Assembly (NCBI RefSeq): GCF_902686445.1
Contig: NC_062220.1
Coordinates: forward strand, 90,582,143-90,646,142
Source: Sciurus carolinensis
Lineage: Eukaryota > Chordata > Mammalia > Rodentia > Sciuridae
DNA: 64,000 nt
Reading direction: 5' to 3'
Numbering within the stretch: the first letter of the stretch is position 1; the number at the start of each line of letters is the position of its first letter. This document shows, piece after piece, positions 12,851-24,135 of the stretch. The notes under the pieces were generated by a model. It was not told where the DNA came from, did not search any database, and saw only the letters and a list, made by a program, of their open reading frames with translations. The position numbers and the translations under genes are program-made.

Positions 12851-14802
12851 TGTTGTTATGATTTTTATAATTTCCCTTAAATTAAAAGGTCACAGAAATT
12901 TTTTTTTTCTTAAACTTGGCTCTGACCATTTCCCCCACATTACATGCCATTTCCCATGTCTTATAATAAGCTATTTGTGTGACCAGGGTGTGTCTGCATA
13001 TATTTGAAATGTAAGCCTAATGAATACAAGTGAAGCACTTGGCACATGGGAGATGCCGAATACATTTTTAGGCAAATTTAAATTTTGTTTGCATGCACAG
13101 GTGGATAATGGAATTCCATTCAACAATCTCACCTGTGTTTCCTGAATGCTGACTGAGTGCCAGGCACTGTGACAGGCCAGTATCAAATCTCATAATGCAC
13201 ACGGGCATCGCAGTATCAGGAGAACAAAGCTTCCAACTGGGAAAAATCATTGCCCAAATCCCCCAAATCCTCTTTATTTGGGAGTTAATTCAATATACAT
13301 AGGTTTTTGATCTCAGAATTTATCCTGTTATTAAAAAAAAAAAAAGATTGTGTGCTTTTTCTTTCTTTTTGTTTACCCCAAACTTCATGGGGAACATTAC
13401 AAAGTAATCACTATTATCTAGTCTCTGTTTAGGCATTAAGAAAGACTAGAAGAAAATATGTCACATATTCTATCTATTCATCCATCTATAAAGAAAAGTG
13501 ATCCATGAGAGAAATTATTATAAAAGGCTAGTACTCCTAAAATGCAGATTACGGAATTTGTCTTCCTCTTTTTGTCTGCTCTCCTGCTCCAAGTCCCTGA
13601 CAATGTTGTTTCTTATTTTTCACTTTTACATAAATACATGGTACCAGGTGGACGTTATATTGTCTTAAATTTTACAGATGTAATGGATATGTGCATCGAA
13701 TTTTTCTTTGGCTTTCATATATTTAGTATCATTTTATTGTTTAAGTATGTCATCTCTATAATGGGATCCTGTCATGTGTCTTTAGTAATTCTTAAAAGCT
13801 CTAAGAATGAAATGGACAGTGGAAGAAAATCTACTTGAATTGGGTTTGAAGCAAGTCTTTTGCTCACTTCCATAAGCTATTAGGGTTCAGAGCCTAGGAA
13901 AGGTAGGTATAAATAAAACATGGAACATCAACCTCTATGAGGATGATTCATTATGCTACCCAACCACACTGCAGCAGAACAACCTGGAAGGGGAGCTATT
14001 CAGTGACATGGACACACAAACTCAAGGGCTAACTCCATTTATCAGGTTCTACCTAGGAATATGTAGAACATATGGTTGACTGGTGGGAGAATGTCTCTAA
14101 CTGCTACCTCACACAGGTCAGTCCTCAATTCAGGTGTGTGCACCCTGCTGTGTGTGTGTAAACCAGAGGCACATTCCACCATTGGCACAAGGGAACAATC
14201 TTCATCCATTATCACAACTCAAATTAGAGAAAGTTGTTTCCAGAGAATTAAAAGACCCTAGAAAATGAGCTAGAGCTTTGGAAATACTGTTCTTCCAGTC
14301 AATACTGACTTGGGAAAGTTGTTCTAATGTTTGATCAGCTCCAACCCCAATTCATAGCATAATATACATTGTTTTGCATTTTTTAAATAGATAACTTTGC
14401 ATTTTTACTCAATGTGTCTTCAAAACATTTTTAAAAGATTTAAGTCAGAGTGAGTTACACAGAGTTTTTGTTTTCTCTCACTGAGATTTCTAGACCAAGT
14501 TCTATACAGTATAAAATTCTCCTCCCATTCTTTTTCAGCTGATTAATGACTTACAGCAAATGAAAATATTTCCATCTTTATTAGTGCTATGAAAATGGCT
14601 ATATTCCTGTTCCTTTTTCAAATACTCTTTAGTGTTGATGGCTAGATTATAAAATGGAAGCTGTAGACATTCTGTTTTGGCTGGACAAAAAGTTTCATGT
14701 ACAAAAATACAGAATAGAAATGAGGTAAAAGGTCCAGGTTCCAAGGACAAGAACTGACATCGCCTAGATAATATCTAATACCCAAACAAAATCATATCCC
14801 CT

Positions 14803-15045
14803 TTAAGAACAGTTTGCTAACTAATGGCCCATGGATTACAAGCAGCTCATCTACATATTTTGTTTGACCTGTACACTGTAAGTTTCTGAGTTAGTTGCCA
14901 ATATGTAAAAAATTTGGAAAGGATTTACAAACAATTCTAGGTTTCTAGAATTCCCATTCCTCCATAGAACCCCTGTTGCTACATAGTACAAATCTGGTGG
15001 CTGATTATAGGCTGCCTCTTTTCGACAGTACCAATCTTGCCAACT
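14803..15045 (+). mobile_element. hAT-derived fragment (tentative)
   Basis: CAGTTTGCTAACTAATGGCC and later a CTGGCTGATT-like segment recall the 'CAGGGGTCGGCAAACT' family, but divergence is high. Confidence 0.35.
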
Positions 15046-15688
15046 TCTCATAGTCCTCACTGTTCTTACTGTCTCCCTGATAGCAAAGCCCATGATAAAT
15101 TGCCACGCATCACAATAATTGTAACATCATATGGCTTGCTTTACTCATTTACTTGACTGGGTAGACCCCTGACATCATCTGATTTTGTGATCATATGATT
15201 TACTGTGGGCACTGTTAGGAAAACAGGAAGAGCAATGGAAAAATATAAGCGTCCTTATGAGGCCAAATGTAAAATGGACAGAAGAAACCCATCAAACATT
15301 AGTATGCTTCTGGTACTCTTCACAACCAAGTTCTTTAAATCTTCCTTTGGAGAATATTTCAGTGAGCCAAAAGGCCTTGCAGACCACCTAGGCTCTCCTT
15401 CTTTCTGTCTGAAGAAGTATCGACACTTTGCCTTAGTCAAGCAGAGGTTTTCAAACATCTGATTTTGTGCTTTAGTGTAGAAATTAAATGTGCAATGGGG
15501 AATACACTGAAGTCCACTGTCTGACCACTTTCTATTCCTAATCCCACCTCACCACAGCATATTCATGTAATTTACTCTTGAGAAGAACTCAGGATTCCAC
15601 AGCCACATTGTAAGTATCACTTTTATCCAAATCATACCATTTAGATCTGTAAAATCACACGCTTTTCTTACACTCCATTGGATCCCAC

Positions 15689-15884
15689 TTTTTTTTTTTT
15701 TTTTTTGGTGCTGGGGATCGAACCCAGGGCCTTGTGCTTACAAGGCAAGCACTCTAACGACTGAGCTATCTCCCCAGCCCCTAAATATTTTTGTTTTGTT
15801 TTGTTTTTGGCAGTACTGGGGATCAAACCCAGGGCCTTCGCTTTCAAGGCAAGCACTCTACCAACTGAGCTATCTCCCCAGCCC
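15689..15884 (-). mobile_element. dimeric ID SINE (two ID units in tandem)
   Basis: Two complete ID units in minus orientation lie head-to-tail: 15707-15780 and about 15812-15884. Each carries the GGGCTGGGGAGATAGCTCAG head, the B-box region and a T-rich tail on the plus strand. Outer direct repeats GGATCCCACTTT (15680-15691) and GGGTCCCACTTT (15887-15898) flank the pair. No duplication flanks either unit alone. Confidence 0.9.
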
Positions 15885-15896
15885 AAGGGTCCCACT

Positions 15897-15902
15897 TTTA
15901 TT
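15897..15902 (-). promoter_or_regulatory. candidate polyadenylation signal AATAAA (distal)
   Basis: A second AATAAA lies on the minus strand inside the downstream copy of the target-site duplication of the dimeric ID SINE. If used, cleavage would fall at or inside the SINE. Confidence 0.35.
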
Positions 15903-15939
15903 TTGGCTTCAGGGGGCAGTATCGTTATTCCTTTCCCCT

Positions 15940-16929
15940 GATACATCTACTACTTTTTATTATCTATTTGTGCTATTAATCAACTCCTATCTGTTATTTG
16001 TAAAGACTCGCTAAAATAAAAAAAATTATCTGAACTATCTCCCTGATACTAGGTCCCTTATCACTTCCCTGGGGGAGGGAGGAAAGGATGTAGTCAAATT
16101 ACAGATATCACAAAGAAGAGGACCAATCAACCAGTGGTCAAAATTTCAGTAACCCCTTAGTTATGGATGGCACCCAGTGAAAACAACAGGGTCCCCACCT
16201 GACAAGAGGGTCATCAGCTGACACAATGAGTTTCATATTCATGAATGCACAGATAAAATAAATTAAGCATCAAATACAGATTCCCATAGGATAGTCTCAT
16301 TAAAAAAAATAAACAGAATTTTATATTATACAAATGGGAGGGAAAAAAAAAAGCATAGGAACATTTTTTAAATCTGAAAGAAAACTGGAGAAAATGAATG
16401 TTCCCAACTCAGGAAAGAACCAGAGATTGAAATCATCATTTTAGCTGTGATGAAGGCCAGCATGGCTGTTTCCACCATCAGTAGCCAGTGCAAAAGTGAC
16501 ATTTCAAGGAACGGCATTGACAGTAATAAAATGGCAAGTACAGTGTGTATGGCTTTTCCGGGCCTCTCCCAGCATATCCAGGATGTCCATTCTCATCAGG
16601 CCAGATAGGTGCCGTGAAAGCCACATCATTAGCAAAGGATTTTGAGGAAGTCCCTTCACGTTTTGTTTCTGCTTGTGCAAAAATCTCAAGTGGTTTTGTT
16701 TGCTCAGGGGAAAATCCCCTAGAGTTCTAAGACCTCAAACCAACCTGCCAGGATTCATCCCTGGTAGGAGATGGCGTGAGAGAAGGCCAAGGGTGGGGGA
16801 CTTGTTTTTGGAAGTTGTACACCTTCCCCAGATAGGGGTCTTTGTGGAAGAAGGAGAAGAAGAATGAAGAAGCTCAGCTAAAATGATGCAAGACACTGGC
16901 AGCCTCTCTTAGTAATTATGAGGTCTTTT
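15940..16929 (-). other. PDE1C: PDE1C short-isoform 3' UTR (inferred)
   Basis: This is the minus-strand sequence following the TAG stop. It is about 1 kb, of normal complexity and largely free of recognisable interspersed repeats, unlike the surrounding DNA. That fits a retained UTR. It contains CT-rich stretches near the stop and T-rich runs around 16300-16345 (plus coordinates). Its end is placed downstream of the AATAAA at 15956-15961. A second AATAAA at 15897-15902 could extend it to the edge of the dimeric ID SINE. The extent is inference; no transcript data were used. Confidence 0.6.
15956..15961 (-). promoter_or_regulatory. candidate polyadenylation signal AATAAA (proximal)
   Basis: The plus strand reads TTTATT, giving AATAAA on the PDE1C strand about 970 nt after the stop codon. 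No clear GU-rich downstream element is visible. It is the first AATAAA found after the stop, hence the suggested UTR end. Confidence 0.45.
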
Positions 16930-16943
16930 CTACTCTTCTGAAT
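16930..16943 (-). CDS. PDE1C: PDE1C short-isoform terminal coding piece (D-S-E-E-stop)
   Basis: After a long pyrimidine tract (repeated CTTTTT units, 16947-16970 on the plus strand) and a cag acceptor, the minus strand reads AT-TCA-GAA-GAG-TAG. Joined in phase 1 to the final G of the exon at 34076, this gives Asp-Ser-Glu-Glu-stop after ...KKTD. From memory, short-tail PDE1C isoforms end in a very similar D-S-Q-E (or D-P-E-E) tetrapeptide, so acceptor, phase, length and peptide all agree. Only 14 coding nucleotides are involved, and a chance match cannot be excluded from sequence alone. The following minus-strand sequence lacks an obvious donor and is interpreted as 3' UTR. The long-tail terminal exon (about 75 codons, TKQRSHG-type start) was searched for by eye and not found. 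Confidence 0.8.
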
Positions 16944-16946
16944 CTG

Positions 16947-16970
16947 AAAAAAAGAAAAAGAAAAAGAATA
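16947..16970. repeat. (AAAAAG)n-like tract serving as pyrimidine tract
   Basis: Plus-strand A/G repeats become CTTTTT repeats on the PDE1C strand directly before the terminal-exon AG. Confidence 0.8.
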
Positions 16971-17040
16971 GTGTCAATGCTGCCTTCCCCACCCCCTCCT
17001 CCCTCCAGGTCTTAGGAGAAGAAAATCTGGGGGATAAAAA

Positions 17041-17074
17041 CAAAAACAGAACAAAACAAACAAACAAACAAAAC
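17041..17074. repeat. (AAAC)n simple repeat
   Basis: Short run of AAAC units with one AGAAC interruption. Confidence 0.85.
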
Positions 17075-18800
17075 ATGGATCAATGAAACAATTTAAGACT
17101 GATCATGGGGGGTCTCCTTCTTTGTAATATGATTCATTCTATCCATAAGGGGAAAAATCTCAGTGGAGAACTTTAAACACTGATACATTTGAAAACTTAA
17201 GAGTGACTTTAAACTAAATTATAAACATTTGGTTCATGCAATATGGATATCAAATCACTTTATTTTGCAATCAGGATGACAGTGGCTGCCCATCTGGTCA
17301 ATTTACCTCAATGGTCAGCAGGATTGGAAGAAATCAGATTCATCTAATCCCAACTGCTTCCATGCAAAAAGCAATGTTCTACCCTCAGCAGCTTCCCCAA
17401 AACATCTAAAACAAGACATGTCCCGATCAAAATCATTACAGGGATGTTAAATCACCTGTATCCTCCACTGGACCCAGAGGGCGAAGGGGTGGAAGAAGAG
17501 AACTAAGATGGAAACAGAATTAAGTTAATGGAAACAGACAATGCTGGATTTTTTTTCCACCTGGTATACTCTACCTATGTAAGCTAACGGTCTGGGGCAG
17601 AATTTAAAACAACAAACCAGTATGTTATTGACTCCCATTGGTGGTGTGTGCTCTGCAAGTCATCTTGCCCTATAGTTAAAAGTATCCTGTGCAGGGCTCT
17701 GAAGGGAGAGGAGTACAGTGTTTAGACTTTAGGAAGGGTAACTTCATCACCTAGAGAGATGTTCAAAGTCAATTCAGGGCAAGGAAAATTTCCCACTCAA
17801 CTTAAAGGCTAAGATCCTCTCCTAAATAAGATTTAACTGAAATTAGGCAGAAAACTGGTTGGGAGATAGAAGAACCCCTTCTTATCTATGGTAATTACAG
17901 TCAATTCTTAATTTTCCAGGGGCCATTGATCCGGACCTCCTGCTGGTCCTCTTGCTTTATTCTGCTCCTGATGTTTTGTTATGTTTACCCTGCATTAGCA
18001 CCTTCACCCATTTGAGAGAAATAATAGAGAAAAGAAAGCTCTACTTTGATATTAGTACTGAAAACTTGCCAGTGAGAGAAGGAGTCCAAACAGAGCCAAA
18101 ATCAAGAGTTAGAAATTTTCCACTGATCTTTGACAATCTGTGTACAGTGTGGTCCACGGGGGAGACACAAGCCAGGTTTCCCTCCTTAGTGCTCTGGCCA
18201 TCATGATCAGCTTAAGGTCACATGTACTGAGACTCCTTGCAGATGGTCACTAATTGCCTGCAGAGATATCCCCAGGTCTCACGTGTAAAGCCCAGTTTTG
18301 TTATGACAACTTAAGATTGAATTTGGTTCTCATTGGTTGGAAGAAAGTTAAGGACGGGTAGCTGGTTTAGTGGCAAGGACCACATTAAATACAGTGAGCC
18401 TCAACTGGCCCCCAGGTGGCTGATGCACCTGCTGTCCTAGGCATCCTGGGATAACAATGTCCATGTCAAGATTGGTGGGTGCCCAAGATGGAAAGAGGTC
18501 CATCCAGGGTCTTAGTGGAATCCAAAGGCCTTTCTAATCATGAATTATGGGGGAGACAGTGGAGTGCTCCCTCTGGCTATGGATCTTCATCTTCCTCTCC
18601 ACTTTTGGATCAAGGGTGGAATGAAGGAGCTGATCAAGTGGGGGCAGAATAGGCAAAGAAAGGAAGCTTGTGTGTGTTAAGCTGCACTTGTGTTCACTGT
18701 CCTTAAGTACAATGAACAGTAAAAGAACAAGGGGCTTATGTTCTGAAGCTGAGGCTGTGACCTTAGCCATTACCCTGGCCTACCCAAATGCATTCTCTCT

Positions 18801-19037
18801 CTCTCTCTCTCTCTCTTTTCTTTTTTGTTTTGGTACCAAGGATTGAACTCAGAATTCAGGAGCACTCAACCACTGAGCCACATCCCCAGTCCTATTTTTT
18901 ATTTTATTTGGAGTCAGGGTCTCACTGAGTTGCTTAGTGCCTCGCTACATTGCTGAGGCTGGCTTTGAACTTGCTATCCTCCTGTCTCAGCCTCCTGAGC
19001 TGCTGGGATTATATGCATGTGCCACTGAGCCCAGCCA
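18801..19037 (-). mobile_element. B1-ID composite SINE with CT-rich tail
   Basis: ID moiety (GTACCAAGGATTGAACTC) then B1 moiety (CAGCCTCCTGAGCTGCTGGG) on the plus strand, so the element is reversed. Direct repeats CATTCTCTCT at 18791-18800 and 19038-19047 flank it. The (CT)n at 18793-18816 appears to have grown at the tail/target-site junction. Confidence 0.92.
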
Positions 19038-19129
19038 CATTCTCTCTTAAAGGAACTTCTGCTTCAGAATCTTTTCAGGTACCTGTTCCGAGGTGCCTAG
19101 TCTCATAGCTGTCTACAGGATGATGTTCC

Positions 19130-19235
19130 AGACTGCAGGATCCTTAAGAGCAGGGAAAGCATTCTATTTCTCTAACACTTGTTGCATGTAAAGCAGTACC
19201 AGATTCATAGTATACAGTCAACAAATAATTATTTT
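19130..19235 (+). mobile_element. L2 3'-end fragment (tentative)
   Basis: GATCCTTAAGAGCAGGGAAA, CTAACACTTGTTGCATG and CAGTCAACAAATAATTATT resemble the L2 3' end in order. Confidence 0.5.
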
Positions 19236-21131
19236 CTAATTAAAAGGAAGTGAACTGAATAAAAATGAGATGGATGGGGATAAAGATAATGATGAGAAAG
19301 AGGTTTCCCTCCACACTTTCTAATTTTGACTTTCATAGCATAATAAAAATTAAAAAGAAAATCATAAGTACATTGAATGTATATTTATCTAATAGCAAGG
19401 TGTGATATGTCAAAAAATCACATTCCCTATAAAGAAACCCCATTATAAATGGCTTTCTGAGGGCCTAATCTCCCAGAGAAGGAGTATTTGCTTGCCAGGT
19501 GGCTTTGCAGTGGTTTGTAAATCAGACCAGAATCTCTTCTCATTCTATGTACTGTATTGGCTTTATTATGTTTTGGTTTTCTGTATTTGTTTTCAATTTA
19601 AACTAAAATTGAGTAAGCATCAACAAGATTACAAAGCATATGAAAAAAAGAACCCTGAAAGTAAGGTGTCACTCTGTGAGGTCACTCTGTGCTGAAGTGA
19701 GAAACGAGACCATTTTTGCAACTGCTACTTTGAAATCCATTGATTCTAAACCTATGCTGGCTTTTTGGAGACCTCAAAAAGTACTTGAGTCCCATGTGCC
19801 TCGCTTGCCTATCTTTTATTTATTTATTTATTTTTGCTTTTAAAACCTTTCATTTAAATAATTCTAGATTCACAAAAAATTGCAAAAAGTAGTACAGAGA
19901 AGTCCTGGGTTTGCTTTACCTAGGGTCTCCCAATGGTTCCACGTTTAATGCTCATTTTTCAGGTTCCTATAGTTGGAAAAGAGAATCAATTCTTGTATTG
20001 TTTTTTAAACTAGGAAACATCAAAAAAATTTTGAACTCCTTTTGCCCAGTGAAAGAAGACCTGTGAAAGATTTATAACTGAAACTCTCTGATTCAAGGAA
20101 CTGGGGCTAATTGTTAACCAGTTAATTGAAAATGTAGGAACCATTACCAAAAAAATGACACATATCTTGCTAACTTCTTCTAACTTGGCTCATGTGACTA
20201 TATTCATTCTCCAGTGTTTTCATGTAGGGTTGCAAACAAAAATTTTTTTGTGCTTTAGTGGAAAATTATGCATTATTAGTAGCATACCCTCTGCCTTATC
20301 AGGTTGATTCTCTCGAAGTTATTTTAAAAATCTGTACTTTGCAGGTAACTGATAAAACATGCAAACTATCCTGTCACTAGAGATTGACTTTCCTCTCCCC
20401 AGGAAAAAAGTTGGCCTGGGTTCAGTTGTACTTTCAATTCAACATGACTCCTTATACATTTGTTCTTTTTTGACTTTTTCTTTGAAGGGTTATTTCATTT
20501 TCCTAGTTCCTTCAACTGATGCATTTAATAAAATATTTTACATGTGTTCACTTTTTTAAAAAAAGCAGTTAAATGCAGGACACTTAAAAAAAAAGATTGA
20601 TGAACTTAAATGGAAGCTAGTCCCATCTTGGGATAATACAAGAAAATATTGAAGCAAATATCATCCCTCACCTGCCCCTGGATCAAAGATTTCTAGTATC
20701 TCAGAAGGGGCAGCTGTAGTGGCTTTGAATCCCGGAGCACAAATATTCTATCCTTTGTATACTTCTTCTGAAGGTAAGCAGAGATGTTGTATGTAGATCT
20801 TACAACCATTCGTTTTAAAGATACTTGTTTTAAGACATGGCTAACATTGAAATTAACATGACTTAACTCTGAAAAATGTGTTTATCGATCATTTGCGTTT
20901 ATGCCTAGATCTTACATGGCATGTTGATGAGGCAGACTTCCTAAAATCTGGCACTAGCTTTTAAAAAATTGTAAATATATTTCTTTATCATTTTTCTTGG
21001 GTTTTATTTTTTTTCACAGCCTGATTCAACTTTCACCCAAACACAAAGGAAGTTGACTTGGCTGGACATAGAGATTCAAACCAGATTTTCAAGTCCCAGA
21101 AAAAAATATAGCTGCTTCTTTATAAAATTAA

Positions 21132-21180
21132 TAGATGGATGAATGGATAGGTAGGGTAAGTAGGTGGGCAGGTAGATGAT
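21132..21180. repeat. GGAT/TAGG-type simple repeat
   Basis: Degenerate tetranucleotide units (GATGGATGAATGGATAGG and following). Confidence 0.8.
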
Positions 21181-21466
21181 TAGCAACGTAGATGATAGAT
21201 GACATTTATGGGAATATAACTTCCTGAAGCCTTGCCTATGACATCATCTCCTAAAAGGTACCCATTGGATCCAAACACAGAATAAAAACGGTACAGAGGA
21301 TGGTGGTTCTTAGTCCTGGTTTTTCCCTCTCTTCATTTTTGCCTTTGGTCCATGGCATCTGCATTACCGTTAAGAAGAACAACAATGCTAAATTTGTCTC
21401 CTATACTTTTGCTGCTTTCTCTCTCCCCTTATTTAGCATGTTCTTTCTTGAAAATTTTAAAATATG

Positions 21467-21690
21467 TAGCTGGGTGTGGTGGCACATGCCTATAATCCCA
21501 GTGGCTTGGGAGGTTGAGGCAGGAGGATCATGAGTTCAAAGCCAGCCTCAGCAAAAGCAAGGCACAAAGCAACTCAGTGAGACCCTGACTCTAAATAAAA
21601 TATAAAATAGGGCTGGGGATGTGGCTCAGTGGCCAAGTGCCCCTGAGTTTAATTCCCAGTACCAAAAATAAAAAAAAAAAAAAAAAAAAA
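21467..21690 (+). mobile_element. B1-ID composite SINE, full length
   Basis: B1 head (AGCTGGGTGTGGTGGCACATG), GAGGTTGAGGCAGGAGGATC, then the ID moiety GGGCTGGGGATGTGGCTCAG ending CCCAGTACC, and a long A tail. This is the clearest sciurid signature in the window. Confidence 0.95.
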
Positions 21691-22964
21691 TTAAATGTCA
21701 ATATCTATTTCTGTTTTTCTGTCCATATTCTCCAAGGCATCTTCCTGCTATTCTTACTCTCTGTTTTAGGAACCTCGTACAATAACGTTTAAGGAAACTA
21801 TTAAAATGCCAACTCTCCAAGTGCCCCAGGGCCCAGCCCCCTCCTGGAAGAGCAGTAACAGCCAGGTTTGGGGGCGCTCCCACAGCTGCACTTGGGAGGA
21901 GTCAATGGCCAGCATGCTCGGAGTGTGGTGAGGATGGGGTCAAGCAACCCTGTCTACAAGACAGTTTTACTTCTGTTCAGTCTTAGAGTCTGTGAAGCCA
22001 AGAATCAACCAGGACCATAAAGACAAAGAAAGTCCTTTGGAACACGCCAAAGAGGCTTGGATTCTAGACCTGACACATTCAGACTGCTCTTCACATTTTT
22101 CTCAATCTTATTAGTTCAGGAAAAACACCAAATGCTTCAGAATGAAAGAAAAAATAAATAAAACACATTTTCTCATATTTTTACTGTTTCTCCAGGCTAT
22201 AGAGTAAAAATAGCACATACAGTTGCAGGCTAATACTTAGGAACATAGATGTCGTCACTTGGAGATCAGGTGCCCCTTGGTGGAGCATGCTAAGAATAAA
22301 TGCAGAGGGACAGCTGGAACGCTTGCTTGATATTGCCCTGGACACAGCTCTTGGAGCACATGGGTGTCTCAACAGGAATGGCACTAACCATTAACACGGA
22401 CAGTCCCAAGTGCTGACTTTGACACATATTGACTTCAAAGGCAGCTGTTTTTTTTAAAAAATGTTTTATGAAGCCAATGGAGTTCCCTTTGGCAAAAGTA
22501 TTGTTAGTTTTGTTTCTCTAATTATTTACACAGAATATGACAAAATATAATATTTCTGTGGGAAAAACAGATAAATGTCTATTTCATGATTACTAAGACT
22601 TTTTTTAATCCTGAACATCAGTATTAAGGAAAAAAGAAAATTTGCCTTTTCTCTAGCCATTCCAAGGTTTTAATTCTATTAAGCCCTGTTCCTCTAAAAA
22701 TAGAATGGTACATTAAGAGTGCACAAAATGTCCAGAAGACAGAGTGAAACAATGAAAGTTTATATACTAATAATTATAAGAGAAAGTTGTTTAAAAGATT
22801 AATTTTGTCATTAACAAAGAGTGCACTGTATACTTCTATTTGATACTATACTATATAGTTAGTAACAGACTTGAATCTAAAAAGCTAAGTAAACCACACA
22901 AATTGAGGTTAGAAGTTTTCCTTAGTATAATACAATTTAACTTTTTAAAACTCACCAAACTTCT

Positions 22965-23041
22965 ATTATATATATATATATGTGTATATGTATGCATATA
23001 TACACATAACAAAATATGTATGTATTTGTGTATATACATGT
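22965..23041. repeat. TA/TG/CA-rich simple repeat
   Basis: A (TA)n core passes into TGTATATGTATG-type repeats next to the LTR. Confidence 0.85.
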
Positions 23042-23042
23042 G

Positions 23043-23444
23043 TGTTATGTTTTGGATGTGAGGTGTCCCCCAAAAGCTCAGGTGTGAGACAATGCAAGGA
23101 GGTTTGAATGAGAAATGATTGAGTCACAGCCTTGACCTAATCAGTGAATGAATCCCTGATGGAATTAACTGAGTGGTAACTAGAGGCAGGTGGGTGGGGC
23201 TGGAGGAATTGGTTCATTGGGGGCGTGACTATGGGGCAAGTATTTTGTATCATCTGATCATCATGTGAGCTGCTTCCCTTCACCACACTCTTCCGCCATG
23301 ATGTTCAGTTTCACCTTAAGTCCCAAGGAATGGAGCCGACCTTCTATGGACCTCTGAAACAGTGAGCCCTCAAAATAAACCTTCACTCCTCAACAGTTGT
23401 TCTGGTTGGGCCCTTTAGTCACAGCAACAAAAAAACTGACTAAA
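23043..23444 (+). mobile_element. solo LTR, MaLR-like
   Basis: About 400 bp starting TGTTATGTTTTGGATG, with CCTAATCAGTGAATGAATCC, TTCCGCCATGATGTTC, a late AATAAA and an ending near GTCACAGCAACAAAAAAACT. This is the layout of MaLR-type LTRs: a TGG(A/C)TGTG-like start and a polyadenylation signal near the end. A possible ATGTG duplication lies at 23038-23042 and 23445-23449. No internal retroviral sequence adjoins it. Confidence 0.7.
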
Positions 23445-23844
23445 ATGTGTGTATATGTGATTTCAATAACTGTTTTGAAACAACAAATATGAATTTCAAA
23501 AATGCAAAATCTACAGGAGAACAATGCCAGTTACACAGCACCTTTGTCCTTTATAATCCCCTTGGGGATGTCTATTTTATACCCTCCTTGAAAAACACAA
23601 GGACATTCATGGGACCTAAAATCACATTAAAAACGCAATGATTTGAGATGGATGTTTGTAACCAAAAGAGCTAGCTCTCCTGATTCACTGTGAGTCAGCA
23701 GTAATGACTGGCTGGGCATGTCCACGCCCCCAGGAGTGTAAGTCCACTGCAAAAAGGAGCAAGGAGAATTTTTTAAATTCACCCCACTTGACCGCTTCTC
23801 ACTCACATATTGATTGGCTAATAGATTTCCCCCAAATCCATCCA

Positions 23845-23856
23845 AACACACAAACA

Positions 23857-23902
<46 letters not shown>
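23845..23902. repeat. (CA)n microsatellite
   Basis: CA dinucleotides with a few AAACACA and TACACA interruptions at the start, then a pure run. Confidence 0.97.
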
Positions 23903-23904
<2 letters not shown>

Positions 23905-24074
23905 TATATTGGGTCTCAGCATCACTGAACTCAAAATAACTCTTATCATTGGGTCAACTACAGCCCACATTCTGAAATTAACCAGAAAATGACACTAAAG
24001 GATATTTAGGCAATAATACTGTTCAGAATCTAATGAGTGAGGCAGGTAGCCACCTAAAATTATAGATGATGTAT

Positions 24075-24135
24075 CAAAGCGCATTCTATTGTCAGGTATA
24101 ACTAATTAAAACAAATAAAAAAATTTTTAAAAATA
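24075..24135 (+). mobile_element. L1 3' tail fragment
   Basis: GCATTCTATTGTCAGGTATA, ACTAATTAAAACAAATAAAA and an A/T-rich tail match the 3' terminus shared by other L1 copies here. Confidence 0.7.

Larger units (their letters stand above)
1..15688. other. downstream flank of PDE1C short form, or intron of long-tail forms
   Basis: No exon or gene was recognised. If long-tail PDE1C transcripts use a terminal exon beyond the window, this is intronic for them. Repeats listed separately occupy parts of 2.6-3.9, 4.9-6.1, 7.0-8.3, 12.65-12.85 and 14.8-15.05 kb. The stretches 1-2600, 8.4-12.6 and 12.9-14.8 kb appear to be unique non-coding sequence; open frames there are short and unsupported. Confidence 0.6.

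Noticed and set aside
15668..16014. Open frames over the ID pair, and possible tRNA genes
   Set aside because: The A- and B-box-like motifs belong to ID SINEs; no cloverleaf with anticodon arm could be drawn.
23043..23444. Possible endogenous retrovirus
   Set aside because: Only LTR-like sequence is present, with no adjoining internal genes or primer-binding site; kept as a solo LTR.
23627..23928. CV- or TH-repeat open frames
   Set aside because: Encoded by the (CA)n repeat.
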